DNA of 64,000 nt from Microbulbifer sp. YPW1 (GCF_013367775.1 NZ_CP055157.1:1-64000), one strand, 5' to 3'. Positions 36,463-46,447 are shown, counted from the stretch's first letter. Translations and numbers: made by a program. The notes: generated from the sequence alone by a model not told the origin.

Positions 36463-36572
36463 TGGAATCCGGAGAACTGCTCCGCAGGGAATTCACGGAA
36501 GAGCGGGTGCTAAGGGGGTGCTGTCGCGCTATAGTCAGGACACATTCACCCTAAACATCCGTGGGGTAGCAT

Positions 36573-36902
36573 ATGGAATTTCTGATCCTCCTCATCATCG
36601 TAGTGGCAATCCTGGTGGTGCCGCTGAAGATGGCCGCCGGCATGCTGGGAGCGCGTAATACCGGGGTTTTCTCCTGTCTGTTTGCCCTACTGCTGGCAGT
36701 AATCATCCAGCATTTTGTCGGCGGGATGATTCCCGGCGTCACAGAAGAACTCGGCCTGCTGATCACCATCCCTCTCGCAGCCATCGCCTATATGCTGGTG
36801 CTGGGAACCGGATTCCTGAAAGGTATTCTGATCGCGATTATTCAGGGGCTGCTCACCATTGCACTTACCCTGCTACTGGGTGGTTTTGTGGCGGCGGTTT
36901 GA
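36573..36902 (+). CDS. small hydrophobic membrane protein
   Basis: A 109-residue protein consisting almost wholly of three or four hydrophobic helices (about residues 2-22, 29-50, 60-80 and 84-108). I do not recognise the family. A GTGGGG site precedes ATG. Its stop is about 115 bases before the SOUL gene on the same strand. Confidence 0.7.
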   Translation: MEFLILLIIVVAILVVPLKMAAGMLGARNTGVFSCLFALLLAVIIQHFVGGMIPGVTEELGLLITIPLAAIAYMLVLGTGFLKGILIAIIQGLLTIALTLLLGGFVAAV

Positions 36903-37018
36903 TTCGCTGCGACATTACGAGAAAACCTGCCATGCTCCAGACATTGCACAATGCCCTTAAAGTGCCGTGCACCGCCTCTAGGGTGACTATCAATTGCCGA
37001 CCATGCGGCGGCTCAGAA

Positions 37019-37648
37019 ATGACGCAGCATATGGCACGAGTAATACTGGGGCTGTTATTGGTAATACTGGCGGGATATGCAATGGCAACGGAAGAACCGG
37101 CGTATACAGTGACGGAAGAATCGGCGCCGTTCGAGCTGCGCACCTACCAGCCCAGAATTGTGGCGGAAGTGGTGGTGAGTGGTTCGATGGACGAGGCGTC
37201 GAGCAGGGGCTTTCGCCTGCTCGCCAACTACATCTTTGGCAACAATACGGCAGGTGGTGGCGGCAGCGAGAAGATTGAGATGACAGCACCCGTGGGTATG
37301 GAGCCCCGCTCGGAAAAGATCAGCATGACGGCGCCAGTCAGCATGCAGGAAAATGACGGCCGCTGGCGCGTCTCATTCGTGATGCCGAGCCACTACACCC
37401 TGGAAACCCTGCCGCGTCCGAACAATGCCGCAGTGACTATCCGCCAGATCCCCGAAACCCGCTACGCGGTTATTCGTTTCTCCGGGCTGACCGGCGCAGA
37501 CAAGGTCGCGGAGAAAACGGCGGACCTGCAGGAATGGGTCGCAGGGAAAGGCTTGCAGCCGGTCGGCGCGCCGGAGCTGGCGCGTTACAACCCGCCCTGG
37601 ACCCTGCCGTTTTTACGCAGGAATGAGGTTATGCTGGAGGTTCAGTAA
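37019..37648 (+). CDS. SOUL family haem-binding protein, exported
   Basis: A 209-residue SOUL/HBP domain protein. The start at 37019 gives a signal peptide (hydrophobic core about 8-20, AMA before the mature end). SOUL hallmarks are the FELRTYQPRIVAEV strand, the repeated IEMTAPV and ISMTAPV segments, and a C-terminal YNPPWTLPFLRRNEV. The longer frame upstream to 36899 lacks a signal-like N-terminus. It probably binds a tetrapyrrole or hydrophobic ligand in the periplasm. It converges on pilU with a 7-base overlap of the 3' ends. Confidence 0.88.
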   Translation: MTQHMARVILGLLLVILAGYAMATEEPAYTVTEESAPFELRTYQPRIVAEVVVSGSMDEASSRGFRLLANYIFGNNTAGGGGSEKIEMTAPVGMEPRSEKISMTAPVSMQENDGRWRVSFVMPSHYTLETLPRPNNAAVTIRQIPETRYAVIRFSGLTGADKVAEKTADLQEWVAGKGLQPVGAPELARYNPPWTLPFLRRNEVMLEVQ

Positions 37649-38826
37649 ACCAGCGCATCTTCCTCTTCGTCCTCGATCGACTCCAGCGCGAGCGACAAGC
37701 CACCACCGGTCTTGGCCGCTCCAGTTTCCTCGTCGGATTCCTCGACCACCGCCTTGGGCTTCTTGCCCTCTTCATACATTTTGATCCGCAGGCGCAGGTT
37801 ATTGGCAGAGTCCGCGTTCTTGATCGCCTCGTCGTGGCTGATACGGCCTTCCACGTACAGTTTGAACAGCGCACCGTCAAACGTCTGCATACCGAGGTTT
37901 TCTGACTTTTCCATCATTTCCTTGATGTTGTGGAACTCGCCTTTCAGGATCAGCTCGTTGATGGTCTGTGTTCCCAGCAGGATTTCCACAGCGGCGCAGC
38001 GCTTGCCGTCCACCGTGGGCACCAGGCGCTGGGATACGAAGGCGCGGATATTCTGCGACAGTGACATCAGCAGTTGTGGGCGACGCTCTTCCGGGAAAAA
38101 GTTTACGATCCGGTCGAGGGCCTGGTTGGCGTTGTTGGCATGCAGGGTGGAAATTGCCAGGTGGCCGGTTTCGGCAAAGGCGATGGCGTGCTCCATGGTC
38201 TCGCGATCGCGGATCTCGCCGATCAAGATCACGTCCGGCGCCTGACGCAAGGTGTTCTTCAGCGCCGCGTGGAAGCTGCGGGTATCCACACCCACCTCGC
38301 GCTGATTGATCACGCTCTTCTTGTGCCGGTGCACATACTCCACCGGGTCTTCAATGGTGATGATGTGGCCACCGCTGTTGGTGTTGCGGTGGTCAATCAG
38401 CGCCGCCAGCGAGGTGGACTTGCCCGAGCCGGTACCGCCCACAAACAGCACCAGGCCGCGCTTGGCCATCACCACGTCCTTGAGAATAGGCGGCAGCTTG
38501 AGGTCATCAAACTTGGGAATCTCGGTGACGATATTTCGCGCAACAATGGAGACCTGATTGCGTTGCCAGAAAATATTGATCCGGAAGCGCCCCACATTGG
38601 GGATGGTCATCGCCAGGTTCATTTCCAGCTCGCGCTTGAACTCATCGCGCTGCTCGTCATCCATGATATCCATGGCGATCTTCTCGATCTCCCCGGGGCC
38701 AAGGGGCTCTTTGCTAAGGGGTTTCAGCACCCCCTGGAACTTGGCACAGGGCGGCGCGCCGGTGCTCAAGTAGAGGTCAGAGCCATCATTTTTGGCGAGT
38801 ACACGGAGATAACCGGTAAAGTCCAT
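37642..38826 (-). CDS. pilU: type IV pilus retraction ATPase PilU
   Basis: A PilT/PilU-type hexameric ATPase (394 aa) that helps PilT retract type IV pili at the inner membrane. Walker A is GGTGSGKST. The Asp-box ITIEDPVEYVH, Walker B LIGEIRDRET and the His-box STLHANNA are all intact. The N-terminus MDFTGYLRVLAKNDGSDLYL is typical of PilU rather than PilT, as is the acidic C-terminal tail. Start 38826 has AGGAA upstream. No pilT is adjacent in this window. Confidence 0.93.
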   Translation of the reverse strand: MDFTGYLRVLAKNDGSDLYLSTGAPPCAKFQGVLKPLSKEPLGPGEIEKIAMDIMDDEQRDEFKRELEMNLAMTIPNVGRFRINIFWQRNQVSIVARNIVTEIPKFDDLKLPPILKDVVMAKRGLVLFVGGTGSGKSTSLAALIDHRNTNSGGHIITIEDPVEYVHRHKKSVINQREVGVDTRSFHAALKNTLRQAPDVILIGEIRDRETMEHAIAFAETGHLAISTLHANNANQALDRIVNFFPEERRPQLLMSLSQNIRAFVSQRLVPTVDGKRCAAVEILLGTQTINELILKGEFHNIKEMMEKSENLGMQTFDGALFKLYVEGRISHDEAIKNADSANNLRLRIKMYEEGKKPKAVVEESDEETGAAKTGGGLSLALESIEDEEEDALVY

Positions 38827-38935
38827 TGATACAGTTCCTGCTGGCGCGAAAATCATCGAGCGCAAAGCTTATCGAAAACTGTGACATGCGGCAAAGAAAA
38901 ACACTGTGAATGTGAATCGGAGCAGGGAGCGGAGA

Positions 38936-39427
38936 ATGATACGAAACGCGCATGTTGAAGATGCTCAAAATATCGCGTCAATATACAACCACTATGTCAA
39001 ACACACCTGCATTACCTTCGAAATAGAGCCGGTATCTGCTGACGAAATAGCGCGCCGTATCGAAGAATGTGGCAGCAATGCACTGCCGTGGCTGGTGGCC
39101 GAAAACAATGGTCAGGTAATTGGTTACTGCTACGCAACGAAATGGAAGGGCCGCAGTGCGTACAGATATTCAGTGGAAGCCACCGTCTATCTTAATCCGA
39201 ACGCTACCGCTAAAGGTTGGGGTTCCGCACTGTATCAGGCGTTACTTGAACAACTAAAGTCGCGCGGCATTCATGCGGTGATCTGCGGTATCGCACTGCC
39301 GAATGCGGCGAGTGTGGCGCTGCACGAGAAATTTGGTATGCAGAAAGTGGCACACTTCAAAGAAGTGGGGCGAAAGTTCGATCAGTGGGTAGATGTGGGT
39401 TACTGGCAGTACCTACTGCAATCTTGA
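38936..39427 (+). CDS. GNAT acetyltransferase (phosphinothricin/methionine-sulfoximine type)
   Basis: A 163-residue GNAT enzyme resembling E. coli MnaT (YncA) and PAT. It has YNHYVKHTCITFE near the N-terminus, then the acetyl-CoA-binding region KGWGSALYQALLEQLKSRG and the terminal LHEKFGMQKVAHFKEVGRKF. ATG at 38936 has AGGGAG at six bases. It is divergent from pilU and functionally unrelated to it. Confidence 0.88.
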   Translation: MIRNAHVEDAQNIASIYNHYVKHTCITFEIEPVSADEIARRIEECGSNALPWLVAENNGQVIGYCYATKWKGRSAYRYSVEATVYLNPNATAKGWGSALYQALLEQLKSRGIHAVICGIALPNAASVALHEKFGMQKVAHFKEVGRKFDQWVDVGYWQYLLQS

Positions 39428-39621
39428 GGTCGTTTGTACGAACAGCTCGGCCCGATGCGGGCGTGGTCGACGCTTCAACAAGACAACAAACTGGTTAATT
39501 TTTACCCAAAATAGAGTTCAGCGTCTATTCAGCTTCAACTGGTACGATAGTGCATCAGAAAAATTCACTCCGGGCGCCACCCCTCCGCGTCGATTGCCGT
39601 GATCGCACAGATGTACCCCCA

Positions 39622-40176
39622 ATGAAAAGAAGAATGCTATTGCTCCATATAACTGCGATCATCACCACCGCCGGATGCAGCATGGCTCCCTACCAGCATT
39701 CGCCGCAAGACACGCCCCGCGCCTCACAAGAACGCCCTCTCTCCCAAACCAAGCATCCTCAATCCAAGCCCGCCCCATCCCCCTCGCCCTCTGAGTTAGT
39801 CAAAGCACGCCTGTACGAGCAATTTCAAGAGTGGAAGGGTACCCGGTATCAATTGGGCGGTATGAGCAAGCGCGGTATCGACTGCTCTGCGCTGGTATTA
39901 CTCACCTACCGGGATCACATGGGCATACAGCTTCCCCGCACCACCAGATACCAGGCCCGAACCGGTAAGGCCATCAAGCGCAGCCAGCTGCGCACGGGAG
40001 ACCTGGTGTTCTTCAAGACCGGTCGCCGGGGCCGGCATGTGGGCATCTACATTGAGAATGGGCAGTTCCTTCACGCCTCTGTTTCCAGAGGCGTGACCAT
40101 TTCCCACTTATCGGAACACTACTGGAACAGTCGCTACTGGCGCGCGCGCAGGCTGGATATAGATGGTCGTAGTTAA
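39622..40176 (+). CDS. NlpC/P60 family lipoprotein endopeptidase
   Basis: A 184-residue cell-wall hydrolase of the Spr/NlpC type that cleaves peptide cross-links in peptidoglycan. The start at 39622 gives a lipoprotein signal with lipobox TAGC. A Pro/Ser/Gln-rich linker (about 25-60) follows, then the catalytic domain. It has RGIDCSALV (Cys), RHVGIYI (His) and FLHAS (third polar residue). It converges on the porin gene with a 12-base gap. Confidence 0.92.
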   Translation: MKRRMLLLHITAIITTAGCSMAPYQHSPQDTPRASQERPLSQTKHPQSKPAPSPSPSELVKARLYEQFQEWKGTRYQLGGMSKRGIDCSALVLLTYRDHMGIQLPRTTRYQARTGKAIKRSQLRTGDLVFFKTGRRGRHVGIYIENGQFLHASVSRGVTISHLSEHYWNSRYWRARRLDIDGRS

Positions 40177-40188
40177 CCTCCGCCCCAG

Positions 40189-41493
40189 TCAGAAGCGAAT
40201 CTGCGCTCGCACCGCACCGACAGTTACATCGGGGCGTCCCTGCTCGTGCGGCTTAACTCTTTGCAGGTCAGCGGTAATACGCAGCCAGGGTGTTACGTGC
40301 AAATTGTAGAAAATTTCCACGCCCTGCTCGTCACGGATGAAAAAGGAAGGATCGAATGGAATGGTATTGCCGATGGTTGCCAGCCCATCGACCAGTTTTT
40401 TGCTCAAACCGTATTTAAAATAACCGACTCCCCACCGGTCTTGCGGTCGGCCAGGATGCAGCCCCTGACCGCCCAGACCAACCAGGAAATGCCATTTAAG
40501 CGGGTTGGGATTGCCGTCGGATGCAGCCGCTTCTAAAAAAAGCCCCCAACCGGCATCCGGATTACCGGGCGTGTGGTAGAGATATTGCTGCGCAGCGGCG
40601 CTTAAATACCAGTAGCCTTTTTTCGCCAGCAGAGATTCAGACTCGGGCGGAATATCAAGCAGGGCCGGTATCAAATTAAGGTCAAACCCCGATTTTGAGC
40701 TGTAGACGCCGCGCACACTGTAGAAACCCTTGTTGTCCGCGACCTTAACCGGGAATGTCGCCGAGATACTGGTGGTTGTGCCTTCCGAAAAAGGGTTTTT
40801 GATGACCTCCTGATCCTGTGAATTACGCGGATCGTAGACCATCAGTGTGAAGGCTGCGTTTTCGATTTTATGCACGCCAATAAAGCCAAATAGGTACGGC
40901 GGCGTCACGCCACTAATCGGAGCTGCGAGCCCGATATTCATGAACGTATCGAGGCCACCACCGCCGGCAAGAGGTTTTTTGGCGGCGACGCTCAACATAT
41001 TGAACTTGCCAAAGCTTAACGATGTACTGTCCCCGAATTGCTGCCTCAGCGTAAGTGCCGTTTCACTATCGCTCCCCCCCAGTCGCGGATAGGCGAGCGC
41101 CGTATTGAACGGAAACAACTCTCCATTCCCCGGGTTGTTGGCATCTTCCCCGTAAATCCATTCCTGGTGCACATTGACGGAAAAGCCGCGCCACAATCCC
41201 AGCTTCGACATATCCAGATTTACGATCAGGTCTCCCTTGCCCCCGTACTGCCAACTTTTACTGCCATCACCATCGAGGACACCCTGGGAAAATTGTGTGA
41301 GCCTGGCATCTATGTTTACCCCGCGATCTCGCAAGGTTTGCCTCGCCCCGCCGGGACAGTCGAACAAGGCTGGACGAGAGCAAAGAGACGTCCCGTTGTC
41401 GGCTTGGTCAACGTTTTGCGCAAAAACCTCCGGCAAAAAGACAATGCAGGTAACCATGGTTACTGCAATTACCCGCTTCAAACTCCGTCCCAT
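40189..41493 (-). CDS. OprB-family carbohydrate porin
   Basis: A 434-residue outer-membrane beta-barrel protein. The signal peptide ends near EVFA (residue 25). The mature part has alternating hydrophobic strands, a DCPGGARQTLRDRGVNI opening typical of OprB-type porins, and ends in Phe as expected for BAM recognition. It probably forms a sugar-selective channel, but no sugar transporter or catabolic gene is adjacent. A GAGAGG site precedes ATG. Confidence 0.87.
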   Translation of the reverse strand: MGRSLKRVIAVTMVTCIVFLPEVFAQNVDQADNGTSLCSRPALFDCPGGARQTLRDRGVNIDARLTQFSQGVLDGDGSKSWQYGGKGDLIVNLDMSKLGLWRGFSVNVHQEWIYGEDANNPGNGELFPFNTALAYPRLGGSDSETALTLRQQFGDSTSLSFGKFNMLSVAAKKPLAGGGGLDTFMNIGLAAPISGVTPPYLFGFIGVHKIENAAFTLMVYDPRNSQDQEVIKNPFSEGTTTSISATFPVKVADNKGFYSVRGVYSSKSGFDLNLIPALLDIPPESESLLAKKGYWYLSAAAQQYLYHTPGNPDAGWGLFLEAAASDGNPNPLKWHFLVGLGGQGLHPGRPQDRWGVGYFKYGLSKKLVDGLATIGNTIPFDPSFFIRDEQGVEIFYNLHVTPWLRITADLQRVKPHEQGRPDVTVGAVRAQIRF

Positions 41494-41638
41494 AGCAGCC
41501 TCTCGCGCACTTACCCTTGATTAGCTCAACAGCTTAACTGGTAGCATCCCGGACAGAGTGTAGTCAGTTTTCGCGCTATGGGTTTCGACCCAGCGGTGGG
41601 CACCTTGGAACCTGACGGCGCCAGTTCGTCAGAACCCG

Positions 41639-43480
41639 CTAACTGATTGCGAGTGGCGCGCTGTCAGTTGCCTGCTCCACCACCTTTTCGGGTGCAATCA
41701 GACTGACGATCTGCCAGTCCTCCTTGAGCGCAATATCGTGTAAAACGGTGTATATATGCACTCTGCCCTGTGGGTCTAAGGCGTAAAGCTTTGTCGCGCG
41801 ATTACCGTAGGTTTCCTTGTAGTCGTCAAAAGTGAAAGCCTCGGTAATGCGTGTTGTCCTTATGGTTGCACCTCTCGCTACCAGGCTGGCGATGCGACTA
41901 TAGGTGGCATTCTCTGAAAACAGCGCCAGCTTCTTCGCGTAGTCATCCGAAACCCGGTGGCTGGCCCGCCCCTCCTGGCCGCCATGGCTCAACCCCAGCA
42001 CCGCCCCTTCGCCAAGCACATGTTCGAAGTGATAAGTGACCAGCGGATTCAACTGCTTGTAAGGCGACAGGACGAGAACCTTGCCAATGGTCGAAAGGTC
42101 CATGGTCAGGCTCGCGTGTTCCGAGATCGGGTTGCCGTAATAAGTGGGGATATTTTCCATGCGCGCCTCGCGTATGGCATCCCAGTTGGTATCGGCGATC
42201 CTGACCGGAATATCCTTTTCCATCAGATCTTTCGCCAGCATGCGCGCAAACTTGCTGCCCCCAAATACCAGGAACCCATTGGGATAAGGGGCGCGCACCC
42301 CGAGCAACTTGGCGATCGGCTTGGAAGTCAGGCTTTGCAGGACGACAGTGGCAATGATCACCAGAAAGACCATCGGTACCAGCAGTTCCGATTTTGGCAA
42401 TCCGAAGGGTTCCAGTTTCAGGGCAAACAGCGCGGATACCGCAGCGGCAACGATACCCCGCGGGGCGATCCAGCTGAGCATTGCCAGCTCGCGCCAGTTG
42501 AGACCAGAACCCGGAGAAGACAGGAACACAGAGAGCGGCCGGGCGACAAACATAATCGCCGCCAGTACCAGCAGCGCGCCCCACCCCAGCTGTGCCAGGG
42601 TGAAGAACTCCACCCGCGCTGCCAACAGAATAAACAGGGCGGAAATCAGCAATACGCTGAGGGTTTCCTTGAACTCGAGAATATCGTCGACGTCCAGGTT
42701 CTTCATATTGGCCATCCAGATACCCATCACGGTTACCGTGAGCAGGCCGGATTCGTGGGCCATCAGATCGGATGCGGCGTAGGCGCCCAGCATCAGGGTG
42801 AGCACGGCGGTATTGCGCAGGTAGTGCGGTACCCAGTTGTTCCGGAGCAGCGTACCAAGGAAGTAGCCCATCAGCGAACCCAGGCCAAAACCGATGGCCA
42901 CAACCTTCAGCAGTATGACCAGGGTGTGCTCGACGGCATTTTGCGACGCCACGATGTACTCGTACACCAGCACCGCAAGCAGCGCTCCGATGGGATCAAT
43001 GACAATGCCTTCCCAGCGAAGAATATTGGAAATACGGGTGTTGGGGCGCACCGAACGCAACATGGGAACGATCACCGTTGGCCCGGTTACGGTGACAATG
43101 GCGCCAAATAGCGCCGCGAGATGCAGGGGCATGCCGAGCACATAATGAGCGGCCGGTGTGGCGATTACCCAGGTTACCAGGGCGCCCAGTGTGCACAGGT
43201 TGCGCACCATGGTGCCGTGCCCGGCGATATCGGAAAACTTGAGGGTAAGCGCCCCCTCAAACAGGATGATGGCCACCGCCAGCGATACGAGCGGGAACAG
43301 CAGATCGCCAAACAGCGCGTCGGGATCGAGCACCCCGGTCATCGGCCCCAGTACAATCCCCGCCAGCAGCAGCGGCAGGATCGCCGGCAACTTGAGCATA
43401 AACGCCAGATACTGGCACGCAATCGACACGATCCCCACCATTACTAACAGGGCCATTGGGTTCGAGATCAGTTCTTGCAT
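41639..43480 (-). CDS. CPA-type cation/proton antiporter with TrkA-N domain
   Basis: A 613-residue inner-membrane monovalent cation/proton antiporter. The first 385 residues hold about 12 hydrophobic helices including ILLFEGALTL-like FEGALTLKF and the GIVIDPIGALLAVL segment, typical of CPA1 exchangers. Residues 400-520 form a TrkA-N (NAD-binding) region beginning FLVFGGSKFARMLAKDL. Such fusions are known for Na+/H+ and K+/H+ antiporters gated by nucleotides. It is a single gene with no clear ribosome binding site. Confidence 0.9.
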   Translation of the reverse strand: MQELISNPMALLVMVGIVSIACQYLAFMLKLPAILPLLLAGIVLGPMTGVLDPDALFGDLLFPLVSLAVAIILFEGALTLKFSDIAGHGTMVRNLCTLGALVTWVIATPAAHYVLGMPLHLAALFGAIVTVTGPTVIVPMLRSVRPNTRISNILRWEGIVIDPIGALLAVLVYEYIVASQNAVEHTLVILLKVVAIGFGLGSLMGYFLGTLLRNNWVPHYLRNTAVLTLMLGAYAASDLMAHESGLLTVTVMGIWMANMKNLDVDDILEFKETLSVLLISALFILLAARVEFFTLAQLGWGALLVLAAIMFVARPLSVFLSSPGSGLNWRELAMLSWIAPRGIVAAAVSALFALKLEPFGLPKSELLVPMVFLVIIATVVLQSLTSKPIAKLLGVRAPYPNGFLVFGGSKFARMLAKDLMEKDIPVRIADTNWDAIREARMENIPTYYGNPISEHASLTMDLSTIGKVLVLSPYKQLNPLVTYHFEHVLGEGAVLGLSHGGQEGRASHRVSDDYAKKLALFSENATYSRIASLVARGATIRTTRITEAFTFDDYKETYGNRATKLYALDPQGRVHIYTVLHDIALKEDWQIVSLIAPEKVVEQATDSAPLAIS

Positions 43481-43721
43481 AGAGATGGCTTGCCGATTGA
43501 GATAGTTATTCGAGCGCTGATGCTAAGTTAGCGAATCGTCTCCGGAATTCAATGACTCATAATTACACGAGGGAACGGACGGCTATCGGTTCTGTACAAT
43601 CCCGTATAAAGTGAATACCGGTGTAGAGAGCCCCCTGGAACCCGGGAGGTAGCGATGGCGCCAAATCACTTCCGTGCCAGCCGCTTGCACCACCAGCCAA
43701 GATTTACCAAAAGGGCAAACC

Positions 43722-44108
43722 ATGAGCGCACAAGAACTACAGGCAATTCTCGAACTGGATTGCGAAGCCCGTTACGAATACTTTCTGGATGTCACCGGAG
43801 AAGAGCGTGAAGTCTGGATTCTGATCAACAGCGATGAGCACTTCCTGAAACTGCATTCCGACGAACAGGGCGGTTTCGAGTACCTGCCCCTGTGGCCGTC
43901 ACAGGCATTCGCCGAGGCCTATGCCGAGGGAGAGAGCGATCTCACCACCCGCAGTATTCCCCTGCCCCAATTCCTGAACCGGTGGCTGCCGGGGCTGGAC
44001 AAAGACGGGATTGAGGTCGGAGTGTTTCCCGGCGCCGACAACAGTGTCTGGATTACGGACCCCAAAGACCTGGAACAGGACCTGCGCGAGGAGCTGAACC
44101 GTTTTTGA
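43722..44108 (+). CDS. DUF2750 protein
   Basis: A 128-residue cytoplasmic protein of unknown function matching DUF2750: RYEYFLDVTGEEREVWIL, YLPLWPSQAFAEAYAEGE, and IPLPQFLNRWLPGLDKDG. Length is that of a full domain. AAGGG precedes ATG at 43722. The gene converges on the GGDEF gene, with a short hairpin (TTCCCC/GGGGAA, 44129-44146) between them. Confidence 0.85.
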   Translation: MSAQELQAILELDCEARYEYFLDVTGEEREVWILINSDEHFLKLHSDEQGGFEYLPLWPSQAFAEAYAEGESDLTTRSIPLPQFLNRWLPGLDKDGIEVGVFPGADNSVWITDPKDLEQDLREELNRF

Positions 44109-44195
44109 AGGGGGGCAGCGTCTGTATCTTCCCCGATACCGGGGAATGCGATGCCTGGATCCTGATGAAGGAAAAGCGCTGCGAAGCGATGGACA

Positions 44196-45362
44196 CTACG
44201 CAATAGTGCCGGGCTCTGCCTCGGCCATTTGCCCGGATCGTCCGCAGAAAAAGTGATACTGGTTGCGGCCGTGATTTTTCGCCATGTACAGCGCCGTATC
44301 GGCGTTGTCGATCAAGCGCTCCGGACTCGCCGGATATCCGCCGTGTATGCCCTCCACGGTAGTTCCGCCGATACTGGCGGTAACAATACCTTCCCCATCG
44401 TTTCTACCCTGGTGAGGAATGGCACACTCTCGAATTGCCTGCTGCAGCCGCTCGACGGTAACCGCAAGTTCAGCCTTGTCGGTACCCGGTAACAGCAGCG
44501 CGAACTCCTCCCCACCGTAACGCGCCAGCAGTTCGCCGCTGCGGCGAACGCATCCGGCAATGGCATCACTCACCAGGCGCAGGCAGTGATCCCCGGCAAC
44601 ATGCCCGTAGTGATCGTTGTACGCCTTGAAGTGATCGATATCCAGCAATAGCAGTGACAGCGGCTGATCGCGCCGTGCAGCGCGGTCGAGCTCTTTTTGC
44701 AGGGTTTCATCGAAATGTCGTCGGTTAGCGAGACCGGTAAGACCGTCCTGCTCGGAAAGTTCCCGCAGGCGGATATTCAACTCTATCGAGCGTACGATGG
44801 AACGATATACCGGTGCCGACGCCAGCAAGATCACCACGCCGTACAGTACTATTGCGGCCGCGAGGATTTGCATGCGCTCACTTCCATCGAGCACCAGCAA
44901 CACAGCGCCCGGCACCACCACCGGGATAAAAAATGCCAGCAGCGTCTTCGGCTCCGCCGCATACCCCACGACCGCACAGGCGCTCAACCCCATCACCCAC
45001 AGGCAGACCACTGACAAATAAAACGGGTCTCCCGCTGGAACAAAAGCAACCCAAGCGACCCCGTAAAGCAGTCCCTGTAGTGCCGACATGGCGGCAAAGT
45101 AATACCCCCAGCGCCGACACTGGGCGATATCTTTTTCGTGTTTACGGTAGTGACAGTAAAGCGGCACCCGTATTACTGCCACCAGAATCACGGCCGCGAG
45201 CCACAGCAGGAGCGGTAACGGGTGGGCAACGTCCCAGAAATTGGCAGCCAGCAAGGCGCCGGCGATCGGGTGGCTGATAGAAAGTGTCCAGGTGTGTCGG
45301 TACACACTGGCAATTTTTTGGGCTCGGACTTGTTGTGCGAGAGTTGGCTTTTGCGTGTTCAT
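44196..45362 (-). CDS. membrane-bound diguanylate cyclase (GGDEF)
   Basis: Makes cyclic di-GMP from two GTP. The 388 residues contain an N-terminal sensor of about six hydrophobic helices (30-200) and a GGDEF domain (about 210-375). It has DGLTGLANRRHFDE, LLLLDIDHFKAYND and the catalytic RYGGEEF. The inhibitory I-site RxxD is degenerate (Arg-Ser-Gly-Glu), so product inhibition may be weak. The leader is a nearly pure A-tract with no clear ribosome binding site. Confidence 0.93.
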   Translation of the reverse strand: MNTQKPTLAQQVRAQKIASVYRHTWTLSISHPIAGALLAANFWDVAHPLPLLLWLAAVILVAVIRVPLYCHYRKHEKDIAQCRRWGYYFAAMSALQGLLYGVAWVAFVPAGDPFYLSVVCLWVMGLSACAVVGYAAEPKTLLAFFIPVVVPGAVLLVLDGSERMQILAAAIVLYGVVILLASAPVYRSIVRSIELNIRLRELSEQDGLTGLANRRHFDETLQKELDRAARRDQPLSLLLLDIDHFKAYNDHYGHVAGDHCLRLVSDAIAGCVRRSGELLARYGGEEFALLLPGTDKAELAVTVERLQQAIRECAIPHQGRNDGEGIVTASIGGTTVEGIHGGYPASPERLIDNADTALYMAKNHGRNQYHFFCGRSGQMAEAEPGTIA

Positions 45363-45454
45363 TTTTTTATTTTTTTAGGGAGGGGGTGGAGATGAGGGAA
45401 GGATTGGCTTCGTTGCACTTGTGAAGCTTATAGAATAACCGGGAGGGATTGCCT

Positions 45455-45527
45455 CAAAACACGCTGTGCGTGTTTTGCCCCTGCGGGCTCGGCTTCGCCT
45501 CGGTCTCAACTCGCTTTGGCGAGTTGA
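45455..45527. repeat. hairpin-rich tRNA-adjacent region
   Basis: Two strong stems, CAAAACACGC/GCGTGTTTTG (45455-45477) and TCAACTCGC/GCGAGTTGA (45506-45527), lie downstream of tRNA-Ser on its strand. Open frames in this region are products of the tRNA and hairpins, not genes. Confidence 0.45.
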
Positions 45528-45571
45528 TCGAACCCCGCGAAGGTTCTCACCCGACCTCATCGTCGTTAAAC

Positions 45572-45602
45572 AAAAAAGCCCGGCTTTTAGCCGGGCTTTT
45601 TT
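45572..45602 (-). terminator. terminator of tRNA-Ser
   Basis: A perfect 13-bp inverted repeat, A6-GCCCGGC with GCCGGGC-T6, just past the 3' end of tRNA-Ser. Confidence 0.9.
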
Positions 45603-45608
45603 GTTTAA

Positions 45609-45696
45609 TGGCGGTGAGGGAGGGATTCGAACCCTCGATGCCTTTCGACATACACACTTTCCAGGCGTGCTCCTTCGGCCACTCGGACACCTCACC
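45609..45696 (-). tRNA. tRNA-Ser (GGA)
   Basis: An 88-base class II tRNA with encoded CCA. The acceptor GGTGAGG pairs with CCTCACC. The anticodon loop CTGGAAA gives anticodon GGA, which reads UCC and UCU. A long variable arm and a GGTTCGAATCC T-arm are present. Confidence 0.95.
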
Positions 45697-45886
45697 GAAA
45701 CTGATTGTCGCGTTGATTGTGAATTGTTTAGCGAGCCTCATCCGCACGCCTGCGGGCTCGTCGGCGTTTTGCCTTGCTAATCAGTAACATAGCTCCCGAT
45801 CAGCGAGCGCGAACTTTACAGAAAGGCAGCGGCAGGTGCAAGTGTATTTCGCAAAAAATCCCGCCAGCCGCGCATCCGGGTTTGGT

Positions 45887-46447
45887 TCACTCGCCGGTCC
45901 AGTCGGCAAAAAAGTCCGCTACCGCCAGGTCTGGTGCCGGTCTCGGGGGCTTTTGTGGGGTACCCATATAGATGAAACCGCTTATCTCTTCATTTTCTGC
46001 GAGCCCCAGGCCCTCGGCGACCACGCGGTTCTCGGCCAGCGCGCCGGTGCGCCAGTATGCGCCAACGCCCTCGGCAAAGGCGGCGGTCAGCATGGCCTGT
46101 ACCGCACCGGCGGTAGACATGCGCTGCTCGTTGTGAGGTACCTTGGGATGCTCTTGCAAGCAAGTGATCGCAACCACCACCAGCGGTGCTCGCAGGGGCA
46201 TGGCCAGGGTGCGTTCGCGCTGGGCTTCGCTGAGAGGCTCGCCAGACTCGCTGGCCTTGAGATAAATCTCCCCCATGCGGGCACGCGCCTCACCCTCTAC
46301 CACCAGAAAACGCCAGGGGCGCAGATTGCCGTGATCGGCTGCGCGCAGGGCTGCGCGGAAAATGGCTTCCCGCTGCTGACTATTCGGTGCTGGGTCACCC
46401 AAAGCCCCAATTGATACCCGGTTATGCAGTGCCTCCAGCGCGTCCAT
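45887..46447 (-). CDS. nitroreductase family protein (YdjA-like)
   Basis: A 186-residue FMN-dependent oxidoreductase resembling E. coli YdjA. FMN-binding Arg/Ser are in HNRVSIGAL and NLRPWRFLVVEG. The later segments STAGAVQAMLTAAFAEGVGAYWRTG and the C-terminal FIYMGTP are family-typical. A strong AGGAGG site precedes ATG. It stands as a single gene; its natural substrate is unknown. Confidence 0.9.
   Translation of the reverse strand: MDALEALHNRVSIGALGDPAPNSQQREAIFRAALRAADHGNLRPWRFLVVEGEARARMGEIYLKASESGEPLSEAQRERTLAMPLRAPLVVVAITCLQEHPKVPHNEQRMSTAGAVQAMLTAAFAEGVGAYWRTGALAENRVVAEGLGLAENEEISGFIYMGTPQKPPRPAPDLAVADFFADWTGE

Noticed and set aside
45449..45787. Short ORFs over the tRNA-Ser and its terminator
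   Set aside because: They translate tRNA and hairpin sequence, a common false gene call near tRNA genes.
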